Below, piece by piece: positions 1-7,233 of a stretch of DNA of 36,857 nt. Location: positions 1 through 36,857 of the forward strand of contig CAKUGM010000013.1 of the NCBI GenBank assembly GCA_934654625.1, read 5' to 3'. Each line of letters starts with the position of its first letter. Position 1 is the first letter of the stretch. The notes beneath the pieces are model-generated. The model made no database searches. It saw only the letters and a list, made by a program, of their open reading frames with translations, and was not told the DNA's origin. This DNA comes from an uncultured Collinsella sp. GTDB lineage: Bacteria > Actinomycetota > Coriobacteriia > Coriobacteriales > Coriobacteriaceae. Both the position numbers and the translations under genes were made by a program.

Positions 1-66
1 GCATTCAATCGTCGGGCGCCGCACGCAAGGCGTGCGCCCTCCTCTTTCAGGCCGACCTGCGGCGCT
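1..66. repeat. hairpin plus CTCCTCTTTC repeat, left edge copy
   Basis: A near-perfect stem at 14-39 (GCACGC, AAG, GCGTGC, extended by GGGCGC/GCGCCC with one bulged C) is followed directly by CTCCTCTTTC at 39-48. The same arrangement, TCAATCGTCG, then a short GC-rich hairpin, then CTCCTCTTTC and a GGC-rich tail, occurs three times at the right end of the window. The copy is cut by the window edge. It looks like a dispersed intergenic repeat and not a gene; the open frames across it are not convincing. Confidence 0.6.
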
Positions 67-104
67 ACAGCCCCTTACGGGCGTTGACGGGAGGACAGCA
101 CAAT

Positions 105-183
105 CTGGTCCAAGCCTGCGGGCATCGCCCCAAGGCGCATGGCCTGGTCTTTCGGGCAACCTACGGCGCTGCGACCCCTCACA
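105..183. repeat. second, degenerate copy of the left-edge repeat
   Basis: After an imperfect GC-rich hairpin (around 121-141) comes TCTTTCGGGCAACCTACGG and then CGCTGCGACCCC, which parallels TCTTTCAGGCCGACCTGCGG and CGCTACAGCCCC of the first copy. The similarity is partial and was judged by eye. The rest of 1-350 outside these copies holds only the promoter described next. Confidence 0.35.
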
Positions 184-249
184 GAAGTGTGGCTGCCCGC
201 AAGGCCCATTTGTCACATAATGGATTGCATCGTTGTGCGCAGTTTTCCG

Positions 250-278
250 TTGACGTTGACGCGTGGACAGCGCATAAC
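250..278 (+). promoter_or_regulatory. putative promoter of the osmoprotectant importer operon
   Basis: TTGACG (250-255) and CATAAC (273-278) are separated by 17 bases, about 70 bases upstream of the first permease start. The -10 matches four of six consensus positions. No osmotic-response element is recognisable. Confidence 0.4.
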
Positions 279-350
279 ATTGCCGAATGACGCGAGCGCT
301 CATTAACGAATAGATGGGCAGGGTAAACGCGAAAGGAGAGGTAAAGGACA

Positions 351-992
351 TTGCAGGACGTTATCGCGTACTTTTCGACGCATGGTGCGGACTACATTCA
401 GATGGTGCTCGAGCACCTGAATGTCAGCATCCTTTCGCTCGCGATGGCTATCCTCATCGCTGTGCCGCTCGGCATCGCCTGCAGCCGGTCCCCGTTGCTC
501 GAGAAGGTCTCGGTCGGGGTCTCCGGCATCTTGCGCATCATTCCGAGTCTTGCCGTGCTTGTCGTTTGCGTGCCGATCTTGGGCACGGGGACGCTGCCCG
601 CGGTCGTGGCGCTCACCGTGCTCGCTATTCCGCCCATCCTCATCAATACAGCCCTCGGCTTTCGCTCGGTGCCTGCCGATGTCCTCGAGGCAGCGCGCGG
701 CATGGGCATGGACGAGCGTCTTGTCTTCCTCAAGATTAAGGTGCCGCTGGCGTTTCCCGTGTCCTTTGCGGGCATTCGCACGGCGGCTTCCGAGGTCGTG
801 GCCTCCGCAACGCTTGCCGCCTACATCGGCGCGGGCGGCTTGGGTCAGATTATCTTCACAGGTCTCGGCCTCATGCGAACCGACTTGCTCGTAATCGGCG
901 GCGCCTCGGTTGCGGCTCTTTCCCTCTTGGTGGGTATGTTTCTCTCGGTAGTCGACCGGTGGATGCGCCCGTACGAATTTGCCAAGCGATGA
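351..992 (+). CDS. osmoprotectant (glycine betaine/carnitine/choline) ABC transporter permease
   Basis: This is one of two inner-membrane permeases of an OpuC/YehYW-type importer for compatible solutes. The 213-residue product has about five to six hydrophobic segments and the family's binding-protein-dependent EAA-type loop, seen as VLEAARGMGMDERLVFLKIK near residues 113-132, where the ATPase docks. The start is a TTG at 351, preceded by GGAGAG at 335-340; an ATG at 402 would remove the first membrane segment. It is the first gene of a four-gene operon (permease, binding protein, ATPase, permease) and about 60 bp separate it from the binding protein. The class is clear from the motif and neighbours; the exact substrate is inferred from family knowledge. 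Confidence 0.88.
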   Translation: MQDVIAYFSTHGADYIQMVLEHLNVSILSLAMAILIAVPLGIACSRSPLLEKVSVGVSGILRIIPSLAVLVVCVPILGTGTLPAVVALTVLAIPPILINTALGFRSVPADVLEAARGMGMDERLVFLKIKVPLAFPVSFAGIRTAASEVVASATLAAYIGAGGLGQIIFTGLGLMRTDLLVIGGASVAALSLLVGMFLSVVDRWMRPYEFAKR

Positions 993-1054
993 CGGGGCAT
1001 CAACGCGCCATATCAAATCGTCTCGATACAGATCATCCAGAAAAGGAGATGCAC

Positions 1055-1990
1055 ATGTCTCAATTCAACGATTCCGCGGCTTCGGTTCCCAGCGGTCTCA
1101 CGCGTCGTCAATTCGTCCGCGCCGTCGCGGCGGCGGCTCTCGCTACGACCGTTCCCACTGCACTCACCGCTTGCGGCTCCAAGGGCGCTGCCGGCGCCAT
1201 CACCGTAGGTTCCAAGGATTTCACCGAGGGCGAGATCATCTCCGAGATCTATGCTCTGGCGCTGGAGGACGCCGGCTTTACCGTCAAGCGCTCGTTTGAT
1301 ATTGCGGGCTCCGTGATCGCCACGGCGCTCGAGAAGGGCGAGATCGACCTTTACCCCGAGTATACGGGCACGGCGCTTCTCACCGTTCTCAAGGCCGACA
1401 TGGAGACCGACCCCCAGGCTGTCTACGAAACGGTCAAGAAGCAGTACAAGGAAAAGTGGGACCTGGTGTGGCTCGATATGGCAGACGCCGCCGATAGCCA
1501 GGCTCTGGTCATTACCACAAAGGCTGCGGAGCGGTATGGCATCAAGACCATCAGCGACCTGCAAGCTCATGCCTCTGAGCTCCGCTTTGCCTCGCAGGGC
1601 GAGTTCGACGAGCGTTCGGACGGCCTGCCTGCCCTCGAGGCGGCCTACGGGGCCTTTGATTGGAAGGAACATACGAGCTTCAACAATGGCCTCAAGTACG
1701 AGGTCCTCAGGAACGACGAGGCCGACGTTGCGCCCGTCTACACCACCGAGGGCCAGCTCGTGGACGATGCGTTCACCCTGCTCGAGGACGATAAACACGT
1801 GTGGCCGCCCTACAATGTGGCGCCCGTGGTGCGTGGCGAGGTCCTCGAGGCCAATCCCGATATCGAGGACGTTCTCAACGCTGTGAGCAAACAGCTCACC
1901 ACGAAGGGCCTGACCGAACTCAACGCCAAGGTCGATATCGACAAACAGGATTTCGAGGACGTTGCTGCCGAGTATTTCGACAGCTTGTAG
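1055..1990 (+). CDS. osmoprotectant-binding lipoprotein of ABC importer (OpuAC domain)
   Basis: The 311-residue product is the extracytoplasmic binding component that delivers quaternary-amine osmolytes to the two permeases. After the signal region the sequence begins ITVGSKDFTEGEIISEIYA and later GEIDLYPEYTG, both hallmark stretches of the glycine betaine/choline-binding family. The N-terminus is unusual: TRRQFVRA (residues 16-23) is a twin-arginine motif followed by a hydrophobic stretch and the lipobox LTAC with Cys40, so it may be a Tat-exported lipoprotein. ATG 1055 was chosen because AAAGGAG sits seven bases upstream; an in-frame ATG six bases earlier abuts the Shine-Dalgarno sequence. 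Frames opening earlier would overlap the permease. Codon use matches the neighbours. Confidence 0.88.
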   Translation: MSQFNDSAASVPSGLTRRQFVRAVAAAALATTVPTALTACGSKGAAGAITVGSKDFTEGEIISEIYALALEDAGFTVKRSFDIAGSVIATALEKGEIDLYPEYTGTALLTVLKADMETDPQAVYETVKKQYKEKWDLVWLDMADAADSQALVITTKAAERYGIKTISDLQAHASELRFASQGEFDERSDGLPALEAAYGAFDWKEHTSFNNGLKYEVLRNDEADVAPVYTTEGQLVDDAFTLLEDDKHVWPPYNVAPVVRGEVLEANPDIEDVLNAVSKQLTTKGLTELNAKVDIDKQDFEDVAAEYFDSL

Positions 1991-2051
1991 AAGCGAAAGA
2001 TGCGAGCGCTGGGCGCCAACGGCCCGGTTGATTCTCTAGAGGAGTGCCGAT

Positions 2052-2834
2052 ATGACTGCGGCCGTCGAATTCAAACATGTGACCAAGCGCTTCGCGGGCA
2101 TGTCGCACCCGGCGCTCGACGACGTGAGCCTGACCATCGACGAGGGCGAGCTCGTGTGCGTGCTCGGCACCTCGGGCGGCGGCAAGACCACGCTCATCAA
2201 GCTCATCAACCGCCTGCACGACGCCGATTCCGGCCAGGTTCTCGTGGAGGGCAGGGATGTCGCCAAGGTCGACCCGGTGGAGCTCCGCCGGGGCATCGGC
2301 TACGTGATCCAGCAGATCGGCCTGTTCCCGCACATGCGCGTGGGGGATAACGTCGCTACCGTGCCGCGCATCCTCGGGTGGGACCGTCCGCGTATCGATG
2401 CCCGCGTCGACGAGCTGCTGTTCCTCGTGGGTCTGGACCCCGACGAATTCCGCGACCGCTGGCCTAGCCAGCTCTCGGGTGGCCAGCAGCAGCGTGTGGG
2501 CCTGGCGCGCGCCCTCGCCGCCGGGCCGCGCATCATGCTGCTCGACGAGCCTTTCGGCGCCCTCGACGCCATCACCCGAAACGAGCTGCAGGACGAGCTG
2601 CTGCGTATCCACCGCGGCTCGGGAAAGACGTTCGTCTTCGTAACGCACGACGTCGCCGAGGCGTTCAAACTCGGCACCAAGGTGCTCATTATCGACCAGG
2701 GCCGCGTCCAGCAATACGACACTCCCGGGCACATTCGCGAACAGCCTGCTACGGAGTTCGTGCGCACGCTGCTGCGCTCCAGCGCGGGCGTCGGCGCGGC
2801 GTTTTGCTCTGTCGCCAGTGGAGACGGTGTCTGA
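2052..2834 (+). CDS. osmoprotectant ABC transporter ATP-binding protein
   Basis: This 260-residue cytoplasmic ATPase powers the importer. Visible motifs in order are Walker A GTSGGGKTT (39-47), Q-loop glutamines 87-88, signature LSGGQ (141-145), Walker B IMLLDE (161-166) and the switch histidine in VTHD (His199). Bacillus OpuCA proteins carry C-terminal CBS domains that sense ionic strength; this protein ends about 60 residues after the switch and has no room for them, so osmotic control, if any, must lie elsewhere. GAGGAGTG precedes the ATG. The stop codon TGA overlaps the next start codon by one base, implying coupled translation with the second permease. Confidence 0.9.
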   Translation: MTAAVEFKHVTKRFAGMSHPALDDVSLTIDEGELVCVLGTSGGGKTTLIKLINRLHDADSGQVLVEGRDVAKVDPVELRRGIGYVIQQIGLFPHMRVGDNVATVPRILGWDRPRIDARVDELLFLVGLDPDEFRDRWPSQLSGGQQQRVGLARALAAGPRIMLLDEPFGALDAITRNELQDELLRIHRGSGKTFVFVTHDVAEAFKLGTKVLIIDQGRVQQYDTPGHIREQPATEFVRTLLRSSAGVGAAFCSVASGDGV

Positions 2835-3469
2835 TGGGCGATTTTGTTGCATATTGGATAAGCCATCAAGATAAGTTCTTGGCGGCTCTCGGCGAGCATC
2901 TCGTCATCGTGGGGGTTGTGCTCGTATGGTCCCTCGTGGTGGCGGCGCTCATCACGCTTGCGATCAGGCGCTCGCGCCGTGTGGAGAATGCCGTGCTCCA
3001 GGTCCTCGGCGCGCTCTACTCCGTTCCCAGTCTGGCTCTGTTTTCGCTGCTCATCCCCCTGACCGGCCTGGGCCTCACTTCGGCGACCATCGTCATGGTG
3101 GCGTACAACCAGTTCCTGCTGGTGCGCAATATCGTCGAGGGCCTCAACGGCGTGGACTCGGGCGTTGTCGAGGCGGCGACCGGCATGGGCATGAGCCCGA
3201 TGCAGGTGCTGCTGCGCGTGGAGCTGCCCCTGGCCTTCCCGGTGATCATGGCGGGCGTCCGTCTGGCTGTGATCAGCACCATCGGTATCGCCACCATCGC
3301 GGCGACCATCAACGCCGGTGGCCTGGGGACCATTCTCTTCAGTGGCTTGCGCACCATGAACGTCTACAAGATCGTGGACGGCACGATTCTGTGTGCGGCT
3401 GTGGCGCTCATCGCCGACGCCGTGCTCAAGGGCGTTGAGAATCTCGTTACCAAGAGGATGTCACAGTAG
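2834..3469 (+). CDS. osmoprotectant ABC transporter permease (second)
   Basis: The second 211-residue permease of the importer resembles the first in length and in its cytoplasmic docking loop VVEAATGMGMSPMQVLLRVE (about residues 113-132). It has about five to six membrane segments. ATG 2834 overlaps the ATPase stop codon by one base (TGATG); a longer frame starting at 2804 would overlap the ATPase by 30 bases and is less likely. A terminator hairpin follows at 3526. Together with the three genes upstream it completes a minimal heterotetrameric importer with one binding protein and two different permeases. Confidence 0.88.
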   Translation: MGDFVAYWISHQDKFLAALGEHLVIVGVVLVWSLVVAALITLAIRRSRRVENAVLQVLGALYSVPSLALFSLLIPLTGLGLTSATIVMVAYNQFLLVRNIVEGLNGVDSGVVEAATGMGMSPMQVLLRVELPLAFPVIMAGVRLAVISTIGIATIAATINAGGLGTILFSGLRTMNVYKIVDGTILCAAVALIADAVLKGVENLVTKRMSQ

Positions 3470-3525
3470 ACTGCGGCGCTTGCGTGCTTGTTGCATCTGA
3501 TGGACGTGAGCCGGCGCAGCCCGCG

Positions 3526-3546
3526 GGGACGAAAAGGTCCCGTTTT
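3526..3546 (+). terminator. weak rho-independent terminator after the importer operon
   Basis: GGGAC (3526-3530), loop GAAAAG, GTCCC (3537-3541), followed by GTTTT. The stem is short, but the position after the last gene of the operon and the T-run fit. Confidence 0.5.
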
Positions 3547-3553
3547 GACAACA

Positions 3554-3688
3554 AACTTCCTGATTTCAGTACCAGTATCGCGTTTTGCTGAGTAGACCCC
3601 GTTTTTTCTAATAAAATCCCAGTTGACGTAAGCCTAAAAGGGAGAGCTACTCGAACCTTTGCAATACTGCTACTGAAATCAGGAAGTT
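3554..3688. repeat. 135-bp foldback element (MITE-like), copy 1
   Basis: The element has 25-bp terminal inverted repeats with one mismatch: 3554-3578 begins AACTTCCTGATTTCAGTA and 3664-3688 is its reverse complement. Inside, exactly 11 bases from each terminal repeat, GAGTAG (3590-3595) faces CTACTC (3647-3652), and farther in CCC plus a T-run faces AAAAGGG, so the whole element can fold back on itself. It encodes no protein. A nearly identical copy in the same orientation lies at 5895-6030. No direct target duplication is evident; bases outside the ends are partly inverted-repeated too. With the surrounding terminator and TetR promoter it fills the 333-bp gap between the importer and TetR genes. 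Confidence 0.85.
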
Positions 3689-3742
3689 CGTTAGCAAAAA
3701 GGACTTAGGACAGGTTGCGCGACACACTGTAAGCGCCTTGCA

Positions 3743-3771
3743 TTGACTCGACGGCTGCTCGTGCGACAATA
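3743..3771 (+). promoter_or_regulatory. putative promoter of the TetR gene
   Basis: TTGACT (3743-3748) and ACAATA (3766-3771) are 17 bases apart and lie about 30 bases upstream of the TetR start, just downstream of the foldback element. It lacks the ATACC/GGTAT palindrome seen in front of the exporter gene. Confidence 0.5.
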
Positions 3772-3802
3772 AGCACGATTTGCTGCCTGTTTTGGAGGGG
3801 CC

Positions 3803-4462
3803 ATGGCGCGTAATAAGTATCCCGACCAGACGGTCGAAAAGATTCTTGATGTGGCGTTTGGCCTGTTTTGCTCCAAAGGTTACGACAATACGAGTATCTC
3901 CGATATTGTGGCCGGGCTTGATGGGCTTACCAAAGGCGCCATCTATCATCATTTTGATAGCAAAGAAGCCATTCTCGACGCCGCATTTGAGCGAGCGATG
4001 GCTCCGATTGCTCAGGCTCGCCGCGCCGTTCGCGAAGACCGTGGTTACAACGGGGCGCAAAAGTTGCGGGACATCGTTTCTCCCGAATCGGTTGTGCCGC
4101 AGGTTGAGCTTTGGCAACGCATGGGGCTTCTCAACGATCCCATCGCCAATGCGCGCATCCTCGCCACCGAGTATCGGGATTCCCTGGACGTTTCGGCGCG
4201 CTCTTTTTTGCAGCCGCTTATCGAGGAGGGCGTGGCCGACGGTTCGATTGTCTGTCCTCACCCGCGCGAGGCGGCGGAAGCGTTGAGTCTTCTTGCTAAT
4301 CTCTGGCTGATTCCGCTATTCGATCAAGAAGCAACGCGCGACGATATGCTCGCCCGCGGCGATGTGCTGGTTGATATGGCATCTGCGCTCGGTATCGATT
4401 TGGGCCGAAATAACGTACGCGCAACCATCGAGGCCGTTGCCGACATTTTGCACCGAAAATAG
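3803..4462 (+). CDS. TetR/AcrR-family transcriptional regulator
   Basis: A 219-residue one-component regulator. The N-terminal DNA-binding domain is typical: TVEKILDVAFGLFCSKGYDN, then SISDIVAG and GLTKGAIYHHF (helix-turn-helix about residues 30-51). The remaining all-helical part would bind a ligand, which cannot be predicted. GGAGGGG precedes ATG 3803. The gene is followed on the same strand by an MFS exporter after 142 bp containing two palindromes, and the obvious inference is that it represses the exporter and is released by the exporter's substrate. The pair is enclosed by two copies of the foldback element. Base composition is lower in GC than in the importer operon, in keeping with acquisition as a cassette. 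Confidence 0.9.
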   Translation: MARNKYPDQTVEKILDVAFGLFCSKGYDNTSISDIVAGLDGLTKGAIYHHFDSKEAILDAAFERAMAPIAQARRAVREDRGYNGAQKLRDIVSPESVVPQVELWQRMGLLNDPIANARILATEYRDSLDVSARSFLQPLIEEGVADGSIVCPHPREAAEALSLLANLWLIPLFDQEATRDDMLARGDVLVDMASALGIDLGRNNVRATIEAVADILHRK

Positions 4463-4522
4463 AGGCTGACCTGCATTTTCTTGTGTTAACTCGTGCTTTT
4501 GAAAAGTGCGGGGTATAAGCTC

Positions 4523-4590
4523 TTTCAAATATACATACCGACGGTATCTAACTTTGATATATTACATACCAACGGTATGTATATTTGAAA
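4523..4590 (+). promoter_or_regulatory. double palindromic operator overlapping the exporter promoter
   Basis: The first palindrome is ATACC-GAC-GGTAT (4535-4547). The second is TACATACC-AAC-GGTATGTA (4563-4581). The two sites are placed so that a 17-base arm at 4523-4539 (TTTCAAATATACATACC) is the exact reverse complement of 4574-4590, giving the whole region overall dyad symmetry. TTGATA (4554-4559) with a -10-like TGTATA/TATATT around 4578-4585 suggests the promoter is buried between and within the sites. This is the expected architecture for TetR-type repression; the binding protein is inferred to be the upstream TetR. Confidence 0.75.
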
Positions 4591-4604
4591 TGAGGGTGGG
4601 TCGG

Positions 4605-5855
4605 ATGCGCGGCTGGAAGATCAAAGAGTATTCGCACTTCGGAATGCTGCTGGTTGTGCAGGCGCTTGCGCTTATTTCCGAGGGCATATTGCGCTTTGCT
4701 CTGCCACTTTATCTGTTGAATGTCAGCGGTTCTCCGAGCCTTTATGGCGTGGTGACGGCAGTGGCCTTTGTGCCGTCTGTTTTGCTTATGCCCTTTGGCG
4801 GAGTTGTTGCCGATCGGGTGGATATGCGGCGCATCCTCGCGATTGCCGGTTTGGTTCTCATATTGTGTGGCGTCTGTTACCTTTTCTTATTTACAACTCG
4901 TCTGCTGTTGGTAACGGTGCTTTTCCTCATTGCGCTCTATGCCGTGCATGCACTGTATGCTCCGATGTTCCAAGCCCAGATTCCCCGCATGTTGGATGCG
5001 GCTCATGTCAAGCAAGGGGTCTCGCTTGTGAACCAAGTGAGCACGGCGAGCAATGTCGTTGGGCCTGTGGTGGCGGGCGTTTTAATGGGATGGATGGGCA
5101 TCGCGCCGCTTGTTTGTTTCGGAATGGCTTGTCTCGCTGCGGTGGTGGCGCTTGCATGCGCACGCTCTTCTCTAATGAGGTTTCCTACTGCTTCGGCGGA
5201 TGGGCGTACAGGCGACTTTGCGATAGCGGGAAGAGAGGGTCTTTTTCGAGATATGCGCACGGGCATTCTCTTCCTACGTAATGAGAAGTCGCTGCTCCTT
5301 TCCATTGTCTTTGCATGCCTGGTCAATGCCGTGCTTGCTGGGGTCAATGTGATACTTCCCTATGTGATTACCGAACAGCTTGCATGGAACGCAGCTGCCG
5401 TGGGTTCGGCTGAGGCGGTAGGTGCCGTAGGCGCTTTAGCGGGCAGTGCATTTGTGGGTCTTGCGCCCCGAGTTTGTACGATGAGGCGATTCTCCGCTTT
5501 TGTCGCATTGCTTGGTTTTGGCCCCCTGATTTCGGTGGCAGGGACGTTTTTTGGCTTCAACGCTGCGGTTCAGTTTCTTTGCTTGACTGTAGGGATGTCA
5601 TGGATTCTTTTTTGGGGAAGCGTGGCCACGGTGTTGTTGGTGAGCGATATCCAGCTTCATTGCGGGGGTGACATGGTTGGACGTGTGTTGGCGCTGTTCT
5701 TTGCTGCGGCAACCTGCGCTTCTCCTATCGGCCAGGCAGCGTGCGGTGTCGCGATTGACATGTGCGGCGCGGCGGCCCTGCTTGTGTTTATGGCGACAGC
5801 GATGGAGCTTTTTGCCGTTTTGATAGCCTTGCTTTCCAGACGCTATGCGGATTAA
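4605..5855 (+). CDS. major facilitator superfamily exporter
   Basis: A 416-residue polytopic membrane protein with about twelve hydrophobic segments in two halves. The loop between segments 2 and 3 reads GGVVADRVDMRR, the MFS motif A. Overall resemblance is to the drug/macrolide or siderophore exporter branch (MFS_3 type), but the substrate is unknown. ATG 4605 was chosen because GAGGGTGGG lies just upstream; an in-frame ATG at 4590 has no ribosome-binding site and sits inside the operator, and frames opening at 4506 run through the operator. Control by the adjacent TetR is likely. A small stem-loop without T-run (5855-5874) overlaps the stop, followed by the second foldback element. Confidence 0.87.
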   Translation: MRGWKIKEYSHFGMLLVVQALALISEGILRFALPLYLLNVSGSPSLYGVVTAVAFVPSVLLMPFGGVVADRVDMRRILAIAGLVLILCGVCYLFLFTTRLLLVTVLFLIALYAVHALYAPMFQAQIPRMLDAAHVKQGVSLVNQVSTASNVVGPVVAGVLMGWMGIAPLVCFGMACLAAVVALACARSSLMRFPTASADGRTGDFAIAGREGLFRDMRTGILFLRNEKSLLLSIVFACLVNAVLAGVNVILPYVITEQLAWNAAAVGSAEAVGAVGALAGSAFVGLAPRVCTMRRFSAFVALLGFGPLISVAGTFFGFNAAVQFLCLTVGMSWILFWGSVATVLLVSDIQLHCGGDMVGRVLALFFAAATCASPIGQAACGVAIDMCGAAALLVFMATAMELFAVLIALLSRRYAD

Positions 5856-5894
5856 TGGCAAGGATATTTGCCATAGAGGCGGCTGTTTGATAGA

Positions 5895-6030
5895 AACTTC
5901 CTGATTTCAGTACCAGTATCGCGTTTTGCTGAGTAGACCCTGTTTTTCTCTAATAAAACCCCAGTTGACGTAAGCCTAAAAGGGAGAGCTACTCGAACCT
6001 TTGCAATACTGCTACTGAAATCAGGAAGTT
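5895..6030. repeat. 136-bp foldback element (MITE-like), copy 2
   Basis: This is the same sequence and orientation as the copy at 3554-3688, with one extra base and a few substitutions around the central T-run. The terminal inverted repeats are 25 bp and extend outward to 30 bp here (5890-6035), because the flank ATAGA on the left is mirrored by TCTAT on the right. It ends the TetR-MFS segment. The remainder of the gap, 6036-6250, is GC-rich and holds no recognisable gene or repeat; a TATGCT hexamer at 6217 could be the -10 of the next gene. Confidence 0.85.
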
Positions 6031-6250
6031 TCTATTTGATTGGGAATATAAAGGGCGGCGCGAACGGTGAAATGGGGCTTGGAAGGGCCATGCCTGTCGC
6101 TTGCACGCTGCTGGTGACGGGGCGCGGCCGCCTCGGTGCGTGTTGTCTCCTGCCCATTCGCCCCGGTCGCTTGACGTTTGACCTGCCACGCTACCTTCCC
6201 GCGGCTTCTTTTCCGCTATGCTAGGCAAAACGCGCGGAATGGAGCCTGGC

Positions 6251-7108
6251 ATGATCAAACTGTTCGCCTGCGACCTGGACGGTACGCTGCTCAATCTCTT
6301 TCATACCACCGATGACAAGATTCTCGCGGCGATTCGCGAGATCACAGATGCGGGCGCGCACGTTGCTGCAGCTACAGGGCGCACGAGCGTGTGGTATACC
6401 GATGGCGGTTTTGAGCCGGGCACTATTGAAGCCGTCTGCGCGAACGGCTCCATCATTCGCGGCCGCGACGGCGAGGTCCTTAAGTCCTACATCGTGGATC
6501 CGGCGTTCTTGGAAGAACTCATCCCGGCCTTTCCCGGCATTTGCTTTGATTGCGCGACGAGCGATTCGATCCTCTCGAGCAACACGCGAGAGGTTCGCGA
6601 GGCGGGTTTTGTGACGGATAGCCCTTGGCGTCGCATCCTCATGCGGGGCATGCGTGCCAAAGCTTCGTTTTTGGCGCACCATCGCTATGAGGTGCCACTT
6701 GCCGAAATCCTGCAGCATGACGTGTGCAAGGTGAACTGTCGTGTACCCGACCCTGGCATGGAGCGCGAGCTTCACGCGTTTTTGGCCGAGCATACCGATA
6801 CCGTGGTCAACGCTCCGTTCAACCCCGCGATGTTCGAGATAACCGATCGTACCTGCAATAAAGGTGAGAGCGTGGCCTGGCTTGCCAACTACCTGGGCTT
6901 TTCGGAAGACGAGGTGGCGGTCTACGGTGACGGCGGCAACGACATCGTCATGCTCGATCGCTTTGAGCACGCTTATGCCACAAGTAACGGTACGGATGCT
7001 GCCAAACAGGCGGCTGGCAACGTCATCGGTAACTGCGCGGCTCATGCCGTGCCACGTCACATGGTTGCCACACTTCGCGCCGAGCGCAATCGCACGGTGA
7101 TTTCCTAG
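6251..7108 (+). CDS. Cof-type HAD-superfamily phosphatase
   Basis: A 285-residue cytoplasmic hydrolase of the HAD IIB (Cof) subfamily, which dephosphorylates sugar phosphates, FMN or related small molecules. Motif I is DLDGTL (nucleophile Asp8, acid/base Asp10), motif II is ATGRT (Thr42), motif III Lys204 lies in CNKGES and motif IV is GDGGND (226-231). The long insertion between motifs II and III is the C2 cap expected of the subfamily. ATG 6251 has GGAG six bases upstream; two earlier in-frame ATGs (6218, 6239) would add residues before the invariant strand 1 and lack a good ribosome-binding site. It stands alone, between the foldback element and a TetR gene. Physiological substrate unknown. 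Confidence 0.88.
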   Translation: MIKLFACDLDGTLLNLFHTTDDKILAAIREITDAGAHVAAATGRTSVWYTDGGFEPGTIEAVCANGSIIRGRDGEVLKSYIVDPAFLEELIPAFPGICFDCATSDSILSSNTREVREAGFVTDSPWRRILMRGMRAKASFLAHHRYEVPLAEILQHDVCKVNCRVPDPGMERELHAFLAEHTDTVVNAPFNPAMFEITDRTCNKGESVAWLANYLGFSEDEVAVYGDGGNDIVMLDRFEHAYATSNGTDAAKQAAGNVIGNCAAHAVPRHMVATLRAERNRTVIS

Positions 7109-7179
7109 CGGCGGGGTGCCGGCGGACACACTGAGCGACGACATGCCAAACCTGTCGACTTTGTGGCAGGCGGAATAAA

Positions 7180-7216
7180 TTACACACAGTGTGAAATAAT
7201 ACTCGGAGTGTAAAAT
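7180..7216 (+). promoter_or_regulatory. palindromic operator and promoter region of the second TetR gene
   Basis: CACAC-A-GTGTG (7183-7193) and ACTC-G-GAGT (7201-7209) are adjacent palindromes, and TTACAC (7180-7185) is mirrored by GTGTAA (7208-7213). TAAAAT (7211-7216) could be a -10 box. The arrangement, ending about 18 bases upstream of the TetR start, suggests autoregulation of the TetR-activase operon. Confidence 0.5.
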
Positions 7217-7233
7217 AGCATCCGAGGAGGCCT

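Noticed and set aside
32..290. Two overlapping open frames at the left edge
   Set aside because: They run through the hairpin repeats, have no ribosome sites and no recognisable protein character.
5855..5874. Stem-loop ATGGCAA-GGATAT-TTGCCAT at the end of the exporter gene
   Set aside because: No T-run follows, so it is not called as a terminator.
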